A stretch of DNA of 64,000 nt from DASWHF01 sp036393295. GTDB taxonomy: Bacteria; Pseudomonadota; Gammaproteobacteria; Acidiferrobacterales; UBA6901. Each line of letters starts with the position of its first letter. Positions within the stretch are counted from its first letter, which is position 1. The stretch covers positions 9,195 through 73,194 of the forward strand of contig DASWHF010000077.1 of NCBI GenBank assembly GCA_036393295.1, given 5' to 3'. This document shows, one piece after another, positions 16,978 through 25,666 of this stretch. The notes under the pieces were generated by a model. That model saw nothing but the letters and a program-made list of their open reading frames with translations, ran no database searches and had not been told where the DNA came from. The translations under genes and the position numbers were made by a program.

Positions 16978-17937
16978 CTACTTGGTCTTCTTCGCCTTCT
17001 TCTTCGGCGCCTTCTTGGCCTTCTTGGCAGCCTTCTTCACCGCCTTCTTCGCCTTCTTGGCGGCCTTTTTCACGGCCTTCTTGGCCTTCTTCGCGACTTT
17101 CTTGGCGGCCTTCTTCGCCTTCTTGGCGACTTTCTTCGCCGCCTTCTTGGCGGCCTTCTTGGGGGCGGCCTTGGCCGGCGCGCTGGCAGCCGGCTTGGCG
17201 GCCGCGGCCTTGGCCGGCTTGGCCGCGGCCTTGCCGGCTGCCTTGGCCGCCGCCGCGGCGCCGCCCAGGTTCACCCCGGCGAGCGGCCGCATCTGGGCCT
17301 CGATGATGTCGCTGATGGTCTTGAAGATGTCGTTGATCGAGCCGACGCCGCGCGCGGTGCGCAGCTTGCCCTGGGCCTTGTAGTACGACACCAGCGGCGC
17401 GGTCTGCTCCTCGTAGACCTTGAGGCGGTTGCGCACCGTGGTCTCGTTGTCGTCGGAGCGATGCTGGAGCATGCCGCCGCACTTGTCGCACTTGCCCGGG
17501 GTCTTGGGCGGCGTGTAGTAGATGTTGTAGATCGCGCCGCAGGTGCCACAGGTGCGCCGGCCGGTGAGGCGCTTCATCAGCACCTCGAGGTCGACGTCCA
17601 CCAGCAGCGCCAGCTGCAGCGGCTGGCCGAGGCGGGCCAACATGGCGTCGAGCGCCTGGGCCTGGGGGATGTTGCGCGGAAAGCCGTCGAGGATGAAACC
17701 CCCGCGGGCGTCGGGCTTGGCCAGGCGCTCCTGGATCATGCCCAGCACCACGTCATCGGCGACCAGATGGCCCGAGTCCATCGCCGCCTTGGCTTTCTTG
17801 CCCAGCTCGGTGCCGGCGGCGACCGCCGCCCGAAGAAGATCACCTGTGGATATTTGCGGAATTTTGTACTTTTCTACCAATAACTTAGCTTGAGTTCCCT
17901 TGCCGGAGCCCGGCGCTCCTAGTAGTACGATTCGCAT
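16978..17937 (-). CDS. adk: Adenylate kinase with a histone H1-like C-terminal tail
   Basis: Catalyses ATP + AMP to 2 ADP. Residues 1-223 are a complete long-type adenylate kinase: P-loop GAPGSGKGT (7-15), DGFPRN (84-89), and a LID with four cysteines (130, 133, 150, 153) of the zinc-binding kind. Residues 224-319 are almost only Ala, Lys, Pro and Val in KKAAKKAKKA-type repeats, like histone H1/AlgP-type nucleic-acid-binding tails. The tail is in frame with no stop, and an intrinsic terminator follows it. ATG 17937 is chosen because MRIVLLGAPGSGKGT is the family N-terminus; a 60-residue in-frame extension is rejected. Confidence 0.93.
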   Translation of the reverse strand: MRIVLLGAPGSGKGTQAKLLVEKYKIPQISTGDLLRAAVAAGTELGKKAKAAMDSGHLVADDVVLGMIQERLAKPDARGGFILDGFPRNIPQAQALDAMLARLGQPLQLALLVDVDLEVLMKRLTGRRTCGTCGAIYNIYYTPPKTPGKCDKCGGMLQHRSDDNETTVRNRLKVYEEQTAPLVSYYKAQGKLRTARGVGSINDIFKTISDIIEAQMRPLAGVNLGGAAAAAKAAGKAAAKPAKAAAAKPAASAPAKAAPKKAAKKAAKKVAKKAKKAAKKVAKKAKKAVKKAAKKAKKAVKKAAKKAKKAPKKKAKKTK

Positions 17938-18194
17938 GTCTGTTCTCGCTTTAGGCCCCATCCGGGACCCTTTATTGGTGACTGATGGAATCCTCCCCTG
18001 GCGGGGACTGCTGGCGGCTAAACTACCTGCGGACCCTCCGGACGTCAATGGTTTTCCGGGGATTTCCCGCCATAAAGCCGGCCTATCCGCAGATTCAATC
18101 TTTGCCGTGAACGCCACGGCGATTTCGGTTATCTTTAGCCCCCTTGATGGACTGGACCCAAGGGCGCGTCCTTGGCCCCACCCGCCGACCGGAC

Positions 18195-18608
18195 ATGACC
18201 GACATACCGGATTTCACCGAAACCGAGCTGTGGACCCTGCGCACGACGCTCGCCGAGCGCTACGGCCGGCCCGTGGAGATCCAGCTGGCCGACACCGAGA
18301 TGATCGCCGGCGACGGCTCCAACGAGATGGCCTGGTGCCCGACGGTGTTCTGGTCGGCCAAGGGGGCCAACTTCGCGATCAGCAAGATCGCGCCCAAGCG
18401 CTACCGCGCGATCTTCTACTACCACCCCGATCATCAGCTCGGCACCGGCATCGACAGCTACGACGAGATCGGCGACTGCGTGGTGAGCCTGCTCCAGGTC
18501 GAGTCCGACCACCTGCGCAAGCACAAGATCGAGGCCGACGCCTCGCCGTCCGAGGAAAAGCCCGCGGACGACAAACCGGATCTGACACCTAACTTCTGGG
18601 GAGATTGA
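18195..18608 (+). CDS. Conserved-type hypothetical protein before pfp
   Basis: A 137-residue soluble, acidic protein starting MTDIPDFTETELWTLRTTL. I do not recognise its family. It has no signal peptide or membrane segment; the C-terminal 25 residues are charged and probably disordered. The stop is 6 bases before pfp, so the two are very likely co-transcribed and a role linked to glycolysis or PPi metabolism can be guessed. The 257 bp between adk and this gene hold the divergent promoters and no gene. Confidence 0.65.
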   Translation: MTDIPDFTETELWTLRTTLAERYGRPVEIQLADTEMIAGDGSNEMAWCPTVFWSAKGANFAISKIAPKRYRAIFYYHPDHQLGTGIDSYDEIGDCVVSLLQVESDHLRKHKIEADASPSEEKPADDKPDLTPNFWGD

Positions 18609-18614
18609 AGCACA

Positions 18615-19886
18615 ATGGCCAAAGCCAGACCGAAGAACGCCTTCTACGCCCAATCGGGCGGCGTCACCGCCGTCATCAACGCCTCGGCAGCGGGCGTGAT
18701 CGAGGCCGCGCGCAAGCACAAGAACAAGATCGCCAAGGTCTACGCCGGGCGCAACGGCATCATCGGCGCGCTGACCGAGGACCTGATCGACACCTCCAGG
18801 GAATCCGCCGGCGCCATCGGGCGGCTCCGCCACACCCCGAGCGGCGCCTTCGGCTCCTGCCGCTACAAGCTCAAGAGCCTGGACCAGAACCGCCGCGAAT
18901 ACGAGCGCCTGATCGAGGTCTTCAAGGCGCACGACATCGGCTATTTCTTCTACAACGGCGGCGGCGACTCGGCCGATACCTGCCTCAAGATCTCGCAGCT
19001 CGGCGAATCCATGGGCTATCCGCTCCAGGCGATCCACGTGCCCAAGACCGTCGACAACGACTTGGCCGTCACCGACAACTGCCCGGGCTTCGGCTCGGTC
19101 GCCAAGTACATCGCCGTGTCCACGCGCGAGGCGAGCTTCGACGTAGCAAGCATGGCCAAGACCTCGACCAAGGTGTTCATCCTCGAAGTCATGGGCCGGC
19201 ACGCCGGCTGGATCGCCGCCGCCGGCGGTCTCGCCTCGACCCAGGACACGGAGATCCCGATCGTGATCCTGTTCCCCGAGGTGACCTTCGACAAGGACAA
19301 GTTCCTCGCCAAGGTCAATGCCGCGGTCAAGAAGTTCGGCTACTGCACGGTGGTGGTCTCGGAGGGCGTGAAGAGCGCCGACGGCAAGTTCCTCGCCGAC
19401 CAGGGCCTGCGCGACGCCTTCGGCCATGCCCAGCTCGGCGGCGTGGCGCCGGTGGTGGCCTCGATCGTCAAGGAAGGCCTCGGCCTCAAGTACCACTGGG
19501 GCGTGGCCGATTACCTGCAGCGCGCCGCGCGCCACATCGCCTCCAAGACCGACGTCGACCAGGCCTATGCCGTGGGCAAGGCGGCGGTCGAGTTCGCCCT
19601 GAAGGGTCACAACTCGGTGATGCCGACCGTGGTGCGCGCCTCGAACAAGCCATACAAATGGAAGATCGGCATGGCGCCGCTCGCCAAGGTCGCGAACGTC
19701 GAGAAGATGATGCCGCCGGATTTCATCACCGCCGACGGCTTCGGCATCACCGCCAAGTGCCGCAATTACCTCGAGCCGCTCATCAAGGGCGAGGACTACC
19801 CGCCCTACAAGAACGGTATGCCGCAGTATGTGCGGTTGAAGAATGTGCCGGTGAAACGGAAATTGAAGGGCGAGTTTAAGTTGTAG
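18615..19886 (+). CDS. pfp: Pyrophosphate-dependent 6-phosphofructokinase
   Basis: Interconverts fructose 6-phosphate and fructose 1,6-bisphosphate using PPi, a reversible step serving glycolysis and gluconeogenesis. The 423-residue protein has GGGDSADT at 115-122 and HVPKTVDNDL at 141-150; the Lys in PKTVDND is the known marker of PPi- rather than ATP-dependence. It lies upstream of hppA, the other major PPi enzyme here. A family member acting on sedoheptulose phosphate cannot be excluded, as in methanotroph relatives. Confidence 0.94.
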   Translation: MAKARPKNAFYAQSGGVTAVINASAAGVIEAARKHKNKIAKVYAGRNGIIGALTEDLIDTSRESAGAIGRLRHTPSGAFGSCRYKLKSLDQNRREYERLIEVFKAHDIGYFFYNGGGDSADTCLKISQLGESMGYPLQAIHVPKTVDNDLAVTDNCPGFGSVAKYIAVSTREASFDVASMAKTSTKVFILEVMGRHAGWIAAAGGLASTQDTEIPIVILFPEVTFDKDKFLAKVNAAVKKFGYCTVVVSEGVKSADGKFLADQGLRDAFGHAQLGGVAPVVASIVKEGLGLKYHWGVADYLQRAARHIASKTDVDQAYAVGKAAVEFALKGHNSVMPTVVRASNKPYKWKIGMAPLAKVANVEKMMPPDFITADGFGITAKCRNYLEPLIKGEDYPPYKNGMPQYVRLKNVPVKRKLKGEFKL

Positions 19887-19898
19887 GCGTGGATACGA

Positions 19899-19966
19899 GT
19901 GGCAAGTAGCAAGTTTCAAGTAGCAAGGAGAAGTTCCTTGCCACTTGCTACTTGCCACTTGCAACT
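19899..19966. repeat. AAGTAGCAAGT-type repeat with inverted halves
   Basis: TGGCAAGTAGCAAGT, TTCAAGTAGCAAGG, then the complement TTGCCACTTGCTACTTGCCACTTG occupy the gap after pfp. Related repeats sit after hppA at 22428-22456 and before the next gene at about 22547-22573. Confidence 0.7.
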
Positions 19967-19974
19967 GAGGTTAT

Positions 19975-20196
19975 ATGACCCTCGACAAAGCACGCGAGCT
20001 GTTGAAGGTGCAGGCCGACTTCGGCGGGTTTTACAACGGCAACTCCGCCAAGCTGATCCTGTCCGAGGTGAGCCGCGAGCACGGTCAGCAGGCGGTCGAT
20101 CGGTTCATCGTCGAGCTCGGGCTCGACCGGATATTCGGCTTCGAGCCCGGCACGCGCTTCGAGGGCGGCCTGGCGATGAAGGACAAGCATTCCTGA
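19975..20196 (+). CDS. Small hypothetical protein between pfp and hppA
   Basis: A 73-residue soluble protein, MTLDKARELLKVQADFGGFY onward, mainly helical with IVELGLDRIFGFEPGTRFEG at the C-terminus. ATG follows the AAGTAGC repeat. I do not recognise the family. Its codon use is like its neighbours, so it is probably real. Its place between two PPi enzymes hints at a related job but proves nothing. Confidence 0.6.
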   Translation: MTLDKARELLKVQADFGGFYNGNSAKLILSEVSREHGQQAVDRFIVELGLDRIFGFEPGTRFEGGLAMKDKHS

Positions 20197-20258
20197 CGCC
20201 GGTCAGAAAAGTCGCGGATCGGCACATTAAGCGACCTTATGGTCCGGCGGGTGCAGGT

Positions 20259-20272
20259 TTGATCTGCGTCAA
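20259..20272 (+). promoter_or_regulatory. FNR-like box before hppA
   Basis: TTGAT-CTGC-GTCAA matches the FNR consensus TTGAT-N4-ATCAA at nine of ten defined bases. Its centre is 94.5 bp before the hppA start, leaving room for a promoter with a leader of about 50 bases. Confidence 0.65.
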
Positions 20273-20359
20273 TGCGAGCAGTGCAGGAGAGGCATAGAAG
20301 AATACTCATCGGGAAAAGGGGTCAGGAAACCTTTTCCCCAACAAGCCGGGAGGCACACC

Positions 20360-22420
20360 ATGTCCGAGGTATTGTTGTTCGCGTTGGGCTGCGGCGTCGT
20401 CGCCGTCGTTTACAGCCTCATCTCCATGCGCTGGGTGCTCGCCAAACCCACGGGCAGCCCGCGGATGCGCGAGATCGCCGCCGCCATCCAGGAAGGCGCG
20501 CAGGCCTACCTCACCCGCCAGTACACCACCATCGCCGGCGTCGGCGTGGTGCTGTTCGTGGTGATCTTCGCCGCGCTCAACGCCCAGACCGCGATCGGCT
20601 TCGCGATCGGCGCGGTGTGCTCGGCGGCGGCCGGCATCTTCGGCATGAACATCTCGGTGCGTGCCAACGTCCGCACCGCCGAGGCCGCCAAGCTAGGGCT
20701 GAACCCGGCGCTGAAGCTGGCCTTCCGCAGCGGCGCCATCACCGGCCTGCTGGTGGTGGGCCTGGGGATGCTGGGCGTGGCCGGTTACTACGCCGCCCTC
20801 CAGGCCATCTACCCCGGCGGCGAGATCGACTACATCGCGCCGCTGGTGGGCCTGGCCTTCGGCGGCTCGCTGATCTCGATCTTCGCGCGTCTCGGCGGCG
20901 GCATCTTCACCAAGGGCGCCGACGTCGGCGCCGACCTGGTCGGCAAGGTCGAGGCCGGCATCCCCGAGGACGACCCGCGCAACCCGGCGGTGATCGCCGA
21001 CAACGTCGGCGACAACGTCGGCGACTGCGCCGGCATGGCCGCCGACCTGTTCGAGACCTATGCGGTCACGATCATCGCCACCATGCTGCTCGGCTCGCTG
21101 CTGCTCGAGGACGCCGGCGAGACCGCGGTGCTCTATCCGCTGGCGCTGGGCGGCGTATCGATCCTGGCCTCGATCGTCGGCAGCTGGTTCGTGTCGGTCG
21201 GCAAGGGCGGCAAGATCATGAACGCCCTGTACCGCAGCGTGATCGTCTCCGGCGTATTGGCGGCGATCGCCTTCTACCCGGTCACCACCTATCTGCTCGG
21301 CGAGAGCGTGACGCTCGACGGACAGACCGTCGCAAGCATCAATCTGTTCTACGCCGGCCTCATCGGCCTGGCGCTCACCACCGCCATGGTGGTGATCACC
21401 GAGTACTACACCGCAACCGAGTACAAGCCGGTGCGCGCCATCGCCGCCGCCTCGGTCACCGGACCGGGCACCAACATCATCGCGGGCTTGGGCCTCTCGA
21501 TGAAGTCCACGGCGCTGCCGGTGTTGGCGGTCTGCATCAGCATCTGGGGCGCCTACGAGCTGGCCGGCCTCTACGGCCTGGCGATCGCCGCCACCGCCAT
21601 GCTGTCCATGGCCGGCATCATCGTCGCGCTCGACGCCTACGGCCCGGTGACCGACAACGCCGGCGGCATCGCCGAGATGGCCAACCTGCCGTCCAAGGTG
21701 CGCGCCGTCACCGATCCGCTCGACGCGGTCGGCAACACCACCAAGGCGGTGACCAAGGGCTACGCGATCGGTTCGGCCGGCCTCGCGGCGCTGGTGCTGT
21801 TCGCCGACTACACCCATGCGCTGGAGCATGCCGGCAAGCTGGTCGAGTTCCGGCTCGACGACCCGGCGGTGATCATCGGCCTGTTCATCGGCGGCATGAT
21901 CCCCTACCTGTTCGGCGCCATGGCCATGGAGGCGGTCGGCCGCGCGGCCGGCGCGGTGGTGGTCGAGGTACGCCGCCAGTTCAAGTCCATCAAGGGCATC
22001 ATGACCGGCAAGGCCAAGCCCGACTACTCGCGCGCGGTCGACATGCTCACCCGGGCGGCCATCAAGGAGATGATCATCCCCTCGCTGCTGCCGGTGCTGG
22101 CGCCGATCGTGATCGTCGTGGTCATGTACTGGGCGATGGGCCCGGACGCCGGGCCGAAGGCGCTGGGCGGCATGCTGCTCGGCTCGATCGTCACCGGCAT
22201 CTTCGTGGCGATCTCCATGACCACCGGCGGCGGCGCCTGGGACAACGCCAAGAAATACATCGAGGACGGCCATCACGGCGGCAAGGGCTCCGACGCCCAC
22301 AAGGCGGCGGTCACCGGCGACACCGTCGGCGATCCTTATAAGGACACGGCCGGCCCGGCGATCAATCCGATGATCAAGATCATCAATATTATGGCGTTGC
22401 TCATAGTGCCGTTGCTGTAG
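20360..22420 (+). CDS. hppA: Membrane-bound proton-pumping inorganic pyrophosphatase
   Basis: Couples PPi hydrolysis to proton export across the inner membrane (or PPi synthesis from the gradient). The 686-residue, about 16-span protein shows DVGADLVGKVEAGIPEDDP and NPAVIADNVGDNVGDCAGMA near residues 189-225, the PPi/Mg site. GNTTKAVTKGYAIGSAGL near 458 has Lys and Thr at the two positions that mark the K+-independent, H+-pumping class (Ala at the first in K+-dependent enzymes). GGGAGG precedes ATG 20360. The C-terminal GDTVGDPYKDTAGPAINPMIKI is typical. Confidence 0.96.
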   Translation: MSEVLLFALGCGVVAVVYSLISMRWVLAKPTGSPRMREIAAAIQEGAQAYLTRQYTTIAGVGVVLFVVIFAALNAQTAIGFAIGAVCSAAAGIFGMNISVRANVRTAEAAKLGLNPALKLAFRSGAITGLLVVGLGMLGVAGYYAALQAIYPGGEIDYIAPLVGLAFGGSLISIFARLGGGIFTKGADVGADLVGKVEAGIPEDDPRNPAVIADNVGDNVGDCAGMAADLFETYAVTIIATMLLGSLLLEDAGETAVLYPLALGGVSILASIVGSWFVSVGKGGKIMNALYRSVIVSGVLAAIAFYPVTTYLLGESVTLDGQTVASINLFYAGLIGLALTTAMVVITEYYTATEYKPVRAIAAASVTGPGTNIIAGLGLSMKSTALPVLAVCISIWGAYELAGLYGLAIAATAMLSMAGIIVALDAYGPVTDNAGGIAEMANLPSKVRAVTDPLDAVGNTTKAVTKGYAIGSAGLAALVLFADYTHALEHAGKLVEFRLDDPAVIIGLFIGGMIPYLFGAMAMEAVGRAAGAVVVEVRRQFKSIKGIMTGKAKPDYSRAVDMLTRAAIKEMIIPSLLPVLAPIVIVVVMYWAMGPDAGPKALGGMLLGSIVTGIFVAISMTTGGGAWDNAKKYIEDGHHGGKGSDAHKAAVTGDTVGDPYKDTAGPAINPMIKIINIMALLIVPLL

Positions 22421-22460
22421 GGACAGTAACAAGTAACAAGTGACAAGTAGCAAGTAGTGG

Positions 22461-22492
22461 AACGGGCCGGTCTTGCCGGCCCGTTTGTTTTA
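22461..22492 (+). terminator. Intrinsic terminator of hppA
   Basis: AACGGGCCGG-TCTTG-CCGGCCCGTT followed by TGTTTT forms a 10-bp stem with a T-rich tail. It lies just after an AAGTAACAAGTGACAAGTAG repeat (22428-22456). Confidence 0.85.
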
Positions 22493-22574
22493 ACAGGCAG
22501 GATGCGGCGGAACCATTGGGGCATGGGCACGTAGTCGGATATACTTTCCACTTTCCACTTTTTACTTTTCACTG

Positions 22575-23135
22575 ATGCTAATTTGTATCGTCTCCGACAG
22601 CCACGATCACCGCCCCTTGCTGGCCGCGGCGGTCGCCGACGCGTGGGCGCGCGGCGCGCAGGCGGTGCTGCACTGCGGCGACCTGGTGGCGCCCAGCACC
22701 CTGCACGCCATCCTGCCGCTCGGCCTGCCGATCCACGTGATCCACGGCAACAACGCCGGCGATCTCTACCACCTGAGCCGCATCGCGCACGGCTCCAACG
22801 GGCTGGTGACCTATTACGGCCAGGACGCGGCGCTGACCCTGCACGGCCGGCGGATCTTCCTGGTGCACTACCCGCACTATGCCAAGGCCATGGCGCTGAC
22901 CGGCGACTACGATCTGGTCTGCAACGGTCATGAGCACCGCGCCTGCATCGAGAGCATCGCGACCGTGACCGGCGGCACGACGCTGCGCGTCGATCCCGGC
23001 ACCGTCGCCGGCATCGGCGCGGCGCCGACCTACGCGCTCGGGGACCTGGAGAAGATGACGTTCGAGATCCGGCCGGTGCCGCTGCCCGGGCTGCCCGGGG
23101 TGAACGAACCGCTGCGCGCCGCCGGCGGACGCTGA
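22575..23135 (+). CDS. YfcE/MJ0936-type metallophosphoesterase
   Basis: A 186-residue binuclear-metal phosphodiesterase. Motifs in order are VSDSHDH (Asp 8, His 10), VLHCGDLV, VIHGNNAGD and CNGHEHRA, the calcineurin-like set, and the length fits the short bacterial YfcE class. The natural substrate of this class is uncertain. ATG 22575 lies after an ACTTTCCACTTT-type repeat and overlaps the next gene by one base (TGATG), so the two form an operon. Confidence 0.85.
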   Translation: MLICIVSDSHDHRPLLAAAVADAWARGAQAVLHCGDLVAPSTLHAILPLGLPIHVIHGNNAGDLYHLSRIAHGSNGLVTYYGQDAALTLHGRRIFLVHYPHYAKAMALTGDYDLVCNGHEHRACIESIATVTGGTTLRVDPGTVAGIGAAPTYALGDLEKMTFEIRPVPLPGLPGVNEPLRAAGGR

Positions 23136-23593
23136 TGCGCGCAATCGCGCGCCGTGCGGCGATTCCGGTTCGCGATCCGTGGCTGTGGGCGGCGCTGCTG
23201 GCCGCGCCGCTGTACTGGGCGATCCTCTACGCGCTGACGCGTCCGGCGCTCGACCTCGACTGGCCGCTGGCGCACGTCGCGCCGTTCCTGCTTCCGGCGC
23301 TGGTCTACCCGGTGCTGGAGGAAATCGTGTTTCGCGGCCTGATCCAGGAGGCGCTCGCGCGCCGGCTGCGCCGGCGCCTGCCCGGCCCGGTTTCGCCGGC
23401 CAACCTCATCACCAGCCTGTTGTTCACCGCGCTGCATTTTCTCAATCACGCGCCGCTCGCGGCCGCGGCGGTGTTCGTCCCGTCATTGATCTTCGGCTGG
23501 TTCAAGGACCGGCACGGCAGTCTCGGCGCGCCCATCCTGCTGCACGTCTTCTACAACGCCGGCTACCTTTGGCTGTTCGCGGCGCCGGCCTGA
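23135..23593 (+). CDS. CPBP-family intramembrane glutamic protease
   Basis: A 152-residue protein with about four membrane segments. The catalytic motif LEEIVFRG gives Glu 62, Glu 63 and Arg 67; later TALHFLNH and LLHVFYNAGYLW supply the conserved His and Asn. It is short, similar in size to JDVT-CTERM-type proteases (MrtJ), but no JDVT-CTERM substrate was seen, so a specific name is not justified. It is coupled to the metallophosphoesterase. Confidence 0.8.
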   Translation: MRAIARRAAIPVRDPWLWAALLAAPLYWAILYALTRPALDLDWPLAHVAPFLLPALVYPVLEEIVFRGLIQEALARRLRRRLPGPVSPANLITSLLFTALHFLNHAPLAAAAVFVPSLIFGWFKDRHGSLGAPILLHVFYNAGYLWLFAAPA

Positions 23594-23599
23594 CCGGCG

Positions 23600-24574
23600 T
23601 CAGGCGCTCGCCTGCGCCGCGGGCGCGACGCCGGACGCCGGCTCGAGGGCATGCAGGCCGAGCTTGGCGAACAGCGCCCGGTCGCTGTCGGTGTCGGGAT
23701 TGGGCGTGGTGAGAAGCTTGTCGCCGTAGAAAATGGAATTGGCGCCGGCGAAGAAACACAGCGCCTGCAGCGACTCGGGCATCTGCTGGCGCCCGGCCGA
23801 CAGCCGCACGACACTGGTCGGCAACGCGATGCGCGCCGCGGCGATGGTACGCACGAATTCGATCGGATCGAGCGCCGGGCCGTCGCCGAGCGGCGTACCG
23901 GGAATGCGCACCAGCAGATTGATCGGCACGCTCTCCGGCGGCGGATCGAGCGCGGCGAGCTGGGCGAGAAGCCCGGCGCGGCTGGCGCGCGATTCGCCCA
24001 TGCCGACGATGCCGCCGGTGCAGACCTTGAGGCCGGCCGCGCGCACCTTGCGCAGCGTGTCGAGCCGGTCATCATAAGTATGCGTGGTGACGATCTCGCC
24101 GTAGAACTCCGGCGAAGTGTCGAGATTGTGGTTGTAGTAGTCCAGGCCGGCCGCGGCGAGCTGCTCGGCCTGGCCGTCCTTCAGCATCCCCAGGGTCGTA
24201 CAGGTTTCGAGCCCGAGCGCGCGCACCGCGCGCACCATCTCCAGCACCGGTTCCAGGTCCTTCTGTTTCGGGCCGCGCCAGGCCGCACCCATGCAGAAGC
24301 GCGTCGCGCCGCGTGCCTTGGCGGCGCGCGCCGCCTCGGTAACGACCGCCAGCGACAGCAGCGATTCGGTCTCGAGGCCGGCGTCGTGGCGCGCCGACTG
24401 CGAGCAATAGGCGCAGTCCTCCGAGCAGCCGCCGGTCTTGATCGACAGCAGGGTGCTGACCTGGACCGCGTTCGGGTCGAAGTGGCGGCGGTGGACGCCG
24501 TGGGCATGAAACAGCAGGTCGTTGAACGGCAGCGCGAACAGGGCCTCGATCTGGGCCGGGCTGGGAACGGTCAT
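23600..24574 (-). CDS. bioB: Biotin synthase
   Basis: Radical SAM enzyme inserting sulfur into dethiobiotin. The SAM cluster motif is CSEDCAYC (Cys 50, 54, 57), followed by SQSARHD; YYNHNLDTSPEFY and the arginine in TPNPDTDSDRALF agree with BioB. Length (324 residues) fits. No other bio gene is present. It faces the CPBP gene across a 6-bp gap. Upstream 92 bp separate it from fnr on the same strand. Confidence 0.95.
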   Translation of the reverse strand: MTVPSPAQIEALFALPFNDLLFHAHGVHRRHFDPNAVQVSTLLSIKTGGCSEDCAYCSQSARHDAGLETESLLSLAVVTEAARAAKARGATRFCMGAAWRGPKQKDLEPVLEMVRAVRALGLETCTTLGMLKDGQAEQLAAAGLDYYNHNLDTSPEFYGEIVTTHTYDDRLDTLRKVRAAGLKVCTGGIVGMGESRASRAGLLAQLAALDPPPESVPINLLVRIPGTPLGDGPALDPIEFVRTIAAARIALPTSVVRLSAGRQQMPESLQALCFFAGANSIFYGDKLLTTPNPDTDSDRALFAKLGLHALEPASGVAPAAQASA

Positions 24575-24666
24575 GGCGAAACTCGCAGGACGATGGGCCG
24601 GAACGGCAAACTAGGCGATGCCGCCGTCCCTGTCAACCGGGAAAATCGCCAGGGGTTGACGGCGGT

Positions 24667-25443
24667 TCAGAGGCTTCCGCGGGCGTGCTGGGAACCGCCG
24701 GCCGAGACGCCCAGCCGCCGCTGCAGGCCGTCCATGTTCTCGATCTCGACATGCTTGCCGCACACCGCGATGAGGCGCTCTTCCTGGAAGCGCGAGAACA
24801 GGCGGCTGACGGTTTCCAGGGCCAGCCCCAGATAGTCGCCGATGTCCTGGCGCGACATGTGCAGCCGGAAGCTCGTGCCGGAGAAGCCGAGGCGCTGCTG
24901 GCGTTGGGAGAAGTTCAGCAGGCAGGCGAGCAGGCGTTCCTCGGCGTTCATCTTGCCGAGCATCATGAGCAGCGCGCCCTCGCGCGCGATCTCGCCGCTC
25001 ATCAGGCGCAGCAACTGATGCTGCAAGCCGGGGATCTCGCGCGCCAGGGTTTCGAGCTTGGCATAGGGCAGCTCGCAGACCTCCGAGGTCTCGAGCGCCT
25101 CGGCGCTGCCGGGATGGCGCTCGTCGCCGATGGCGTCGATGCCGAGCAGCTCGCCGGACAGGTGGAAACCGGTGACCTGGACGCGCCCGTCGTCGAGCAG
25201 CTCCGAGGACTTGAAGGCGCCGCTGCGGACCGCGTACAACGCGCCCAAGGGATCTCCCATGCTGAACAGCTGCTCGCCGCGCTTCACCTTGCGGCGGCGC
25301 TGCACAATGCTCTCGAGTGCGTCGAGGTCCTGGCTGCTCAACCCCAGGGGCAGACACAAATCCTTGAGACCGCAGTTGCCGCACGCGGCCTTGATGCTGG
25401 AAAGCTGGATGACAGGGGCGGGTTCCTTGCGATTCTTGTCCAT
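24667..25443 (-). CDS. fnr: FNR-type oxygen-sensing transcription regulator
   Basis: Crp/Fnr regulator with an oxygen-labile [4Fe-4S] cluster. Cys 21, 24, 30 and 123 are at the positions of the E. coli FNR ligands. A cyclic-nucleotide-type barrel follows, then the helix-turn-helix SRQDIGDYLGLALETVSRLF, whose E211, S214 and R215 are the residues that read TTGAT half-sites. FNR-like boxes lie before hemN, ubiT, ubiUV, hppA, nir and dsr genes in this window, all plausible targets. The 223 bp upstream, to hemN, show no clear autoregulatory box. Confidence 0.94.
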   Translation of the reverse strand: MDKNRKEPAPVIQLSSIKAACGNCGLKDLCLPLGLSSQDLDALESIVQRRRKVKRGEQLFSMGDPLGALYAVRSGAFKSSELLDDGRVQVTGFHLSGELLGIDAIGDERHPGSAEALETSEVCELPYAKLETLAREIPGLQHQLLRLMSGEIAREGALLMMLGKMNAEERLLACLLNFSQRQQRLGFSGTSFRLHMSRQDIGDYLGLALETVSRLFSRFQEERLIAVCGKHVEIENMDGLQRRLGVSAGGSQHARGSL

Positions 25444-25666
25444 AAGGGTGTCTGGTGACTTGCGCTCGGTTGTGCGGATAGTCGAAAATCCATTTTATTC
25501 TTAAGGTCATTTCCGTCGAGACGGGTGGCCGCCCAAACCTCCGGCGCCGATCCTCAAAGCACCTCGCCTCGGGACGGCCACTATACTTGAAGTCTTTTGG
25601 TGCGCCAATCACTGAATCCTGATGTTCGCGCCGACATCCCCGACCGCGCGACGCTCGACCGGCCGC

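Noticed and set aside
16981..17265. The tandem AAGAAGGCC-like repeats of the adk 3' end as a CRISPR array or satellite
   Set aside because: The repeats are in frame, encode a Lys/Ala tail, have no spacers of constant length and lie within a gene followed by a terminator.
20693..22453. A 586-codon minus-strand open frame
   Set aside because: It lies wholly antisense to hppA, has a His/Arg/Asp-rich composition and no domain, as expected of a shadow of a strongly biased gene.
23135..23593. A JDVT-CTERM sorting protease
   Set aside because: Size is similar, but no protein with a JDVT-CTERM tail was seen in the window, so only the CPBP family is called.
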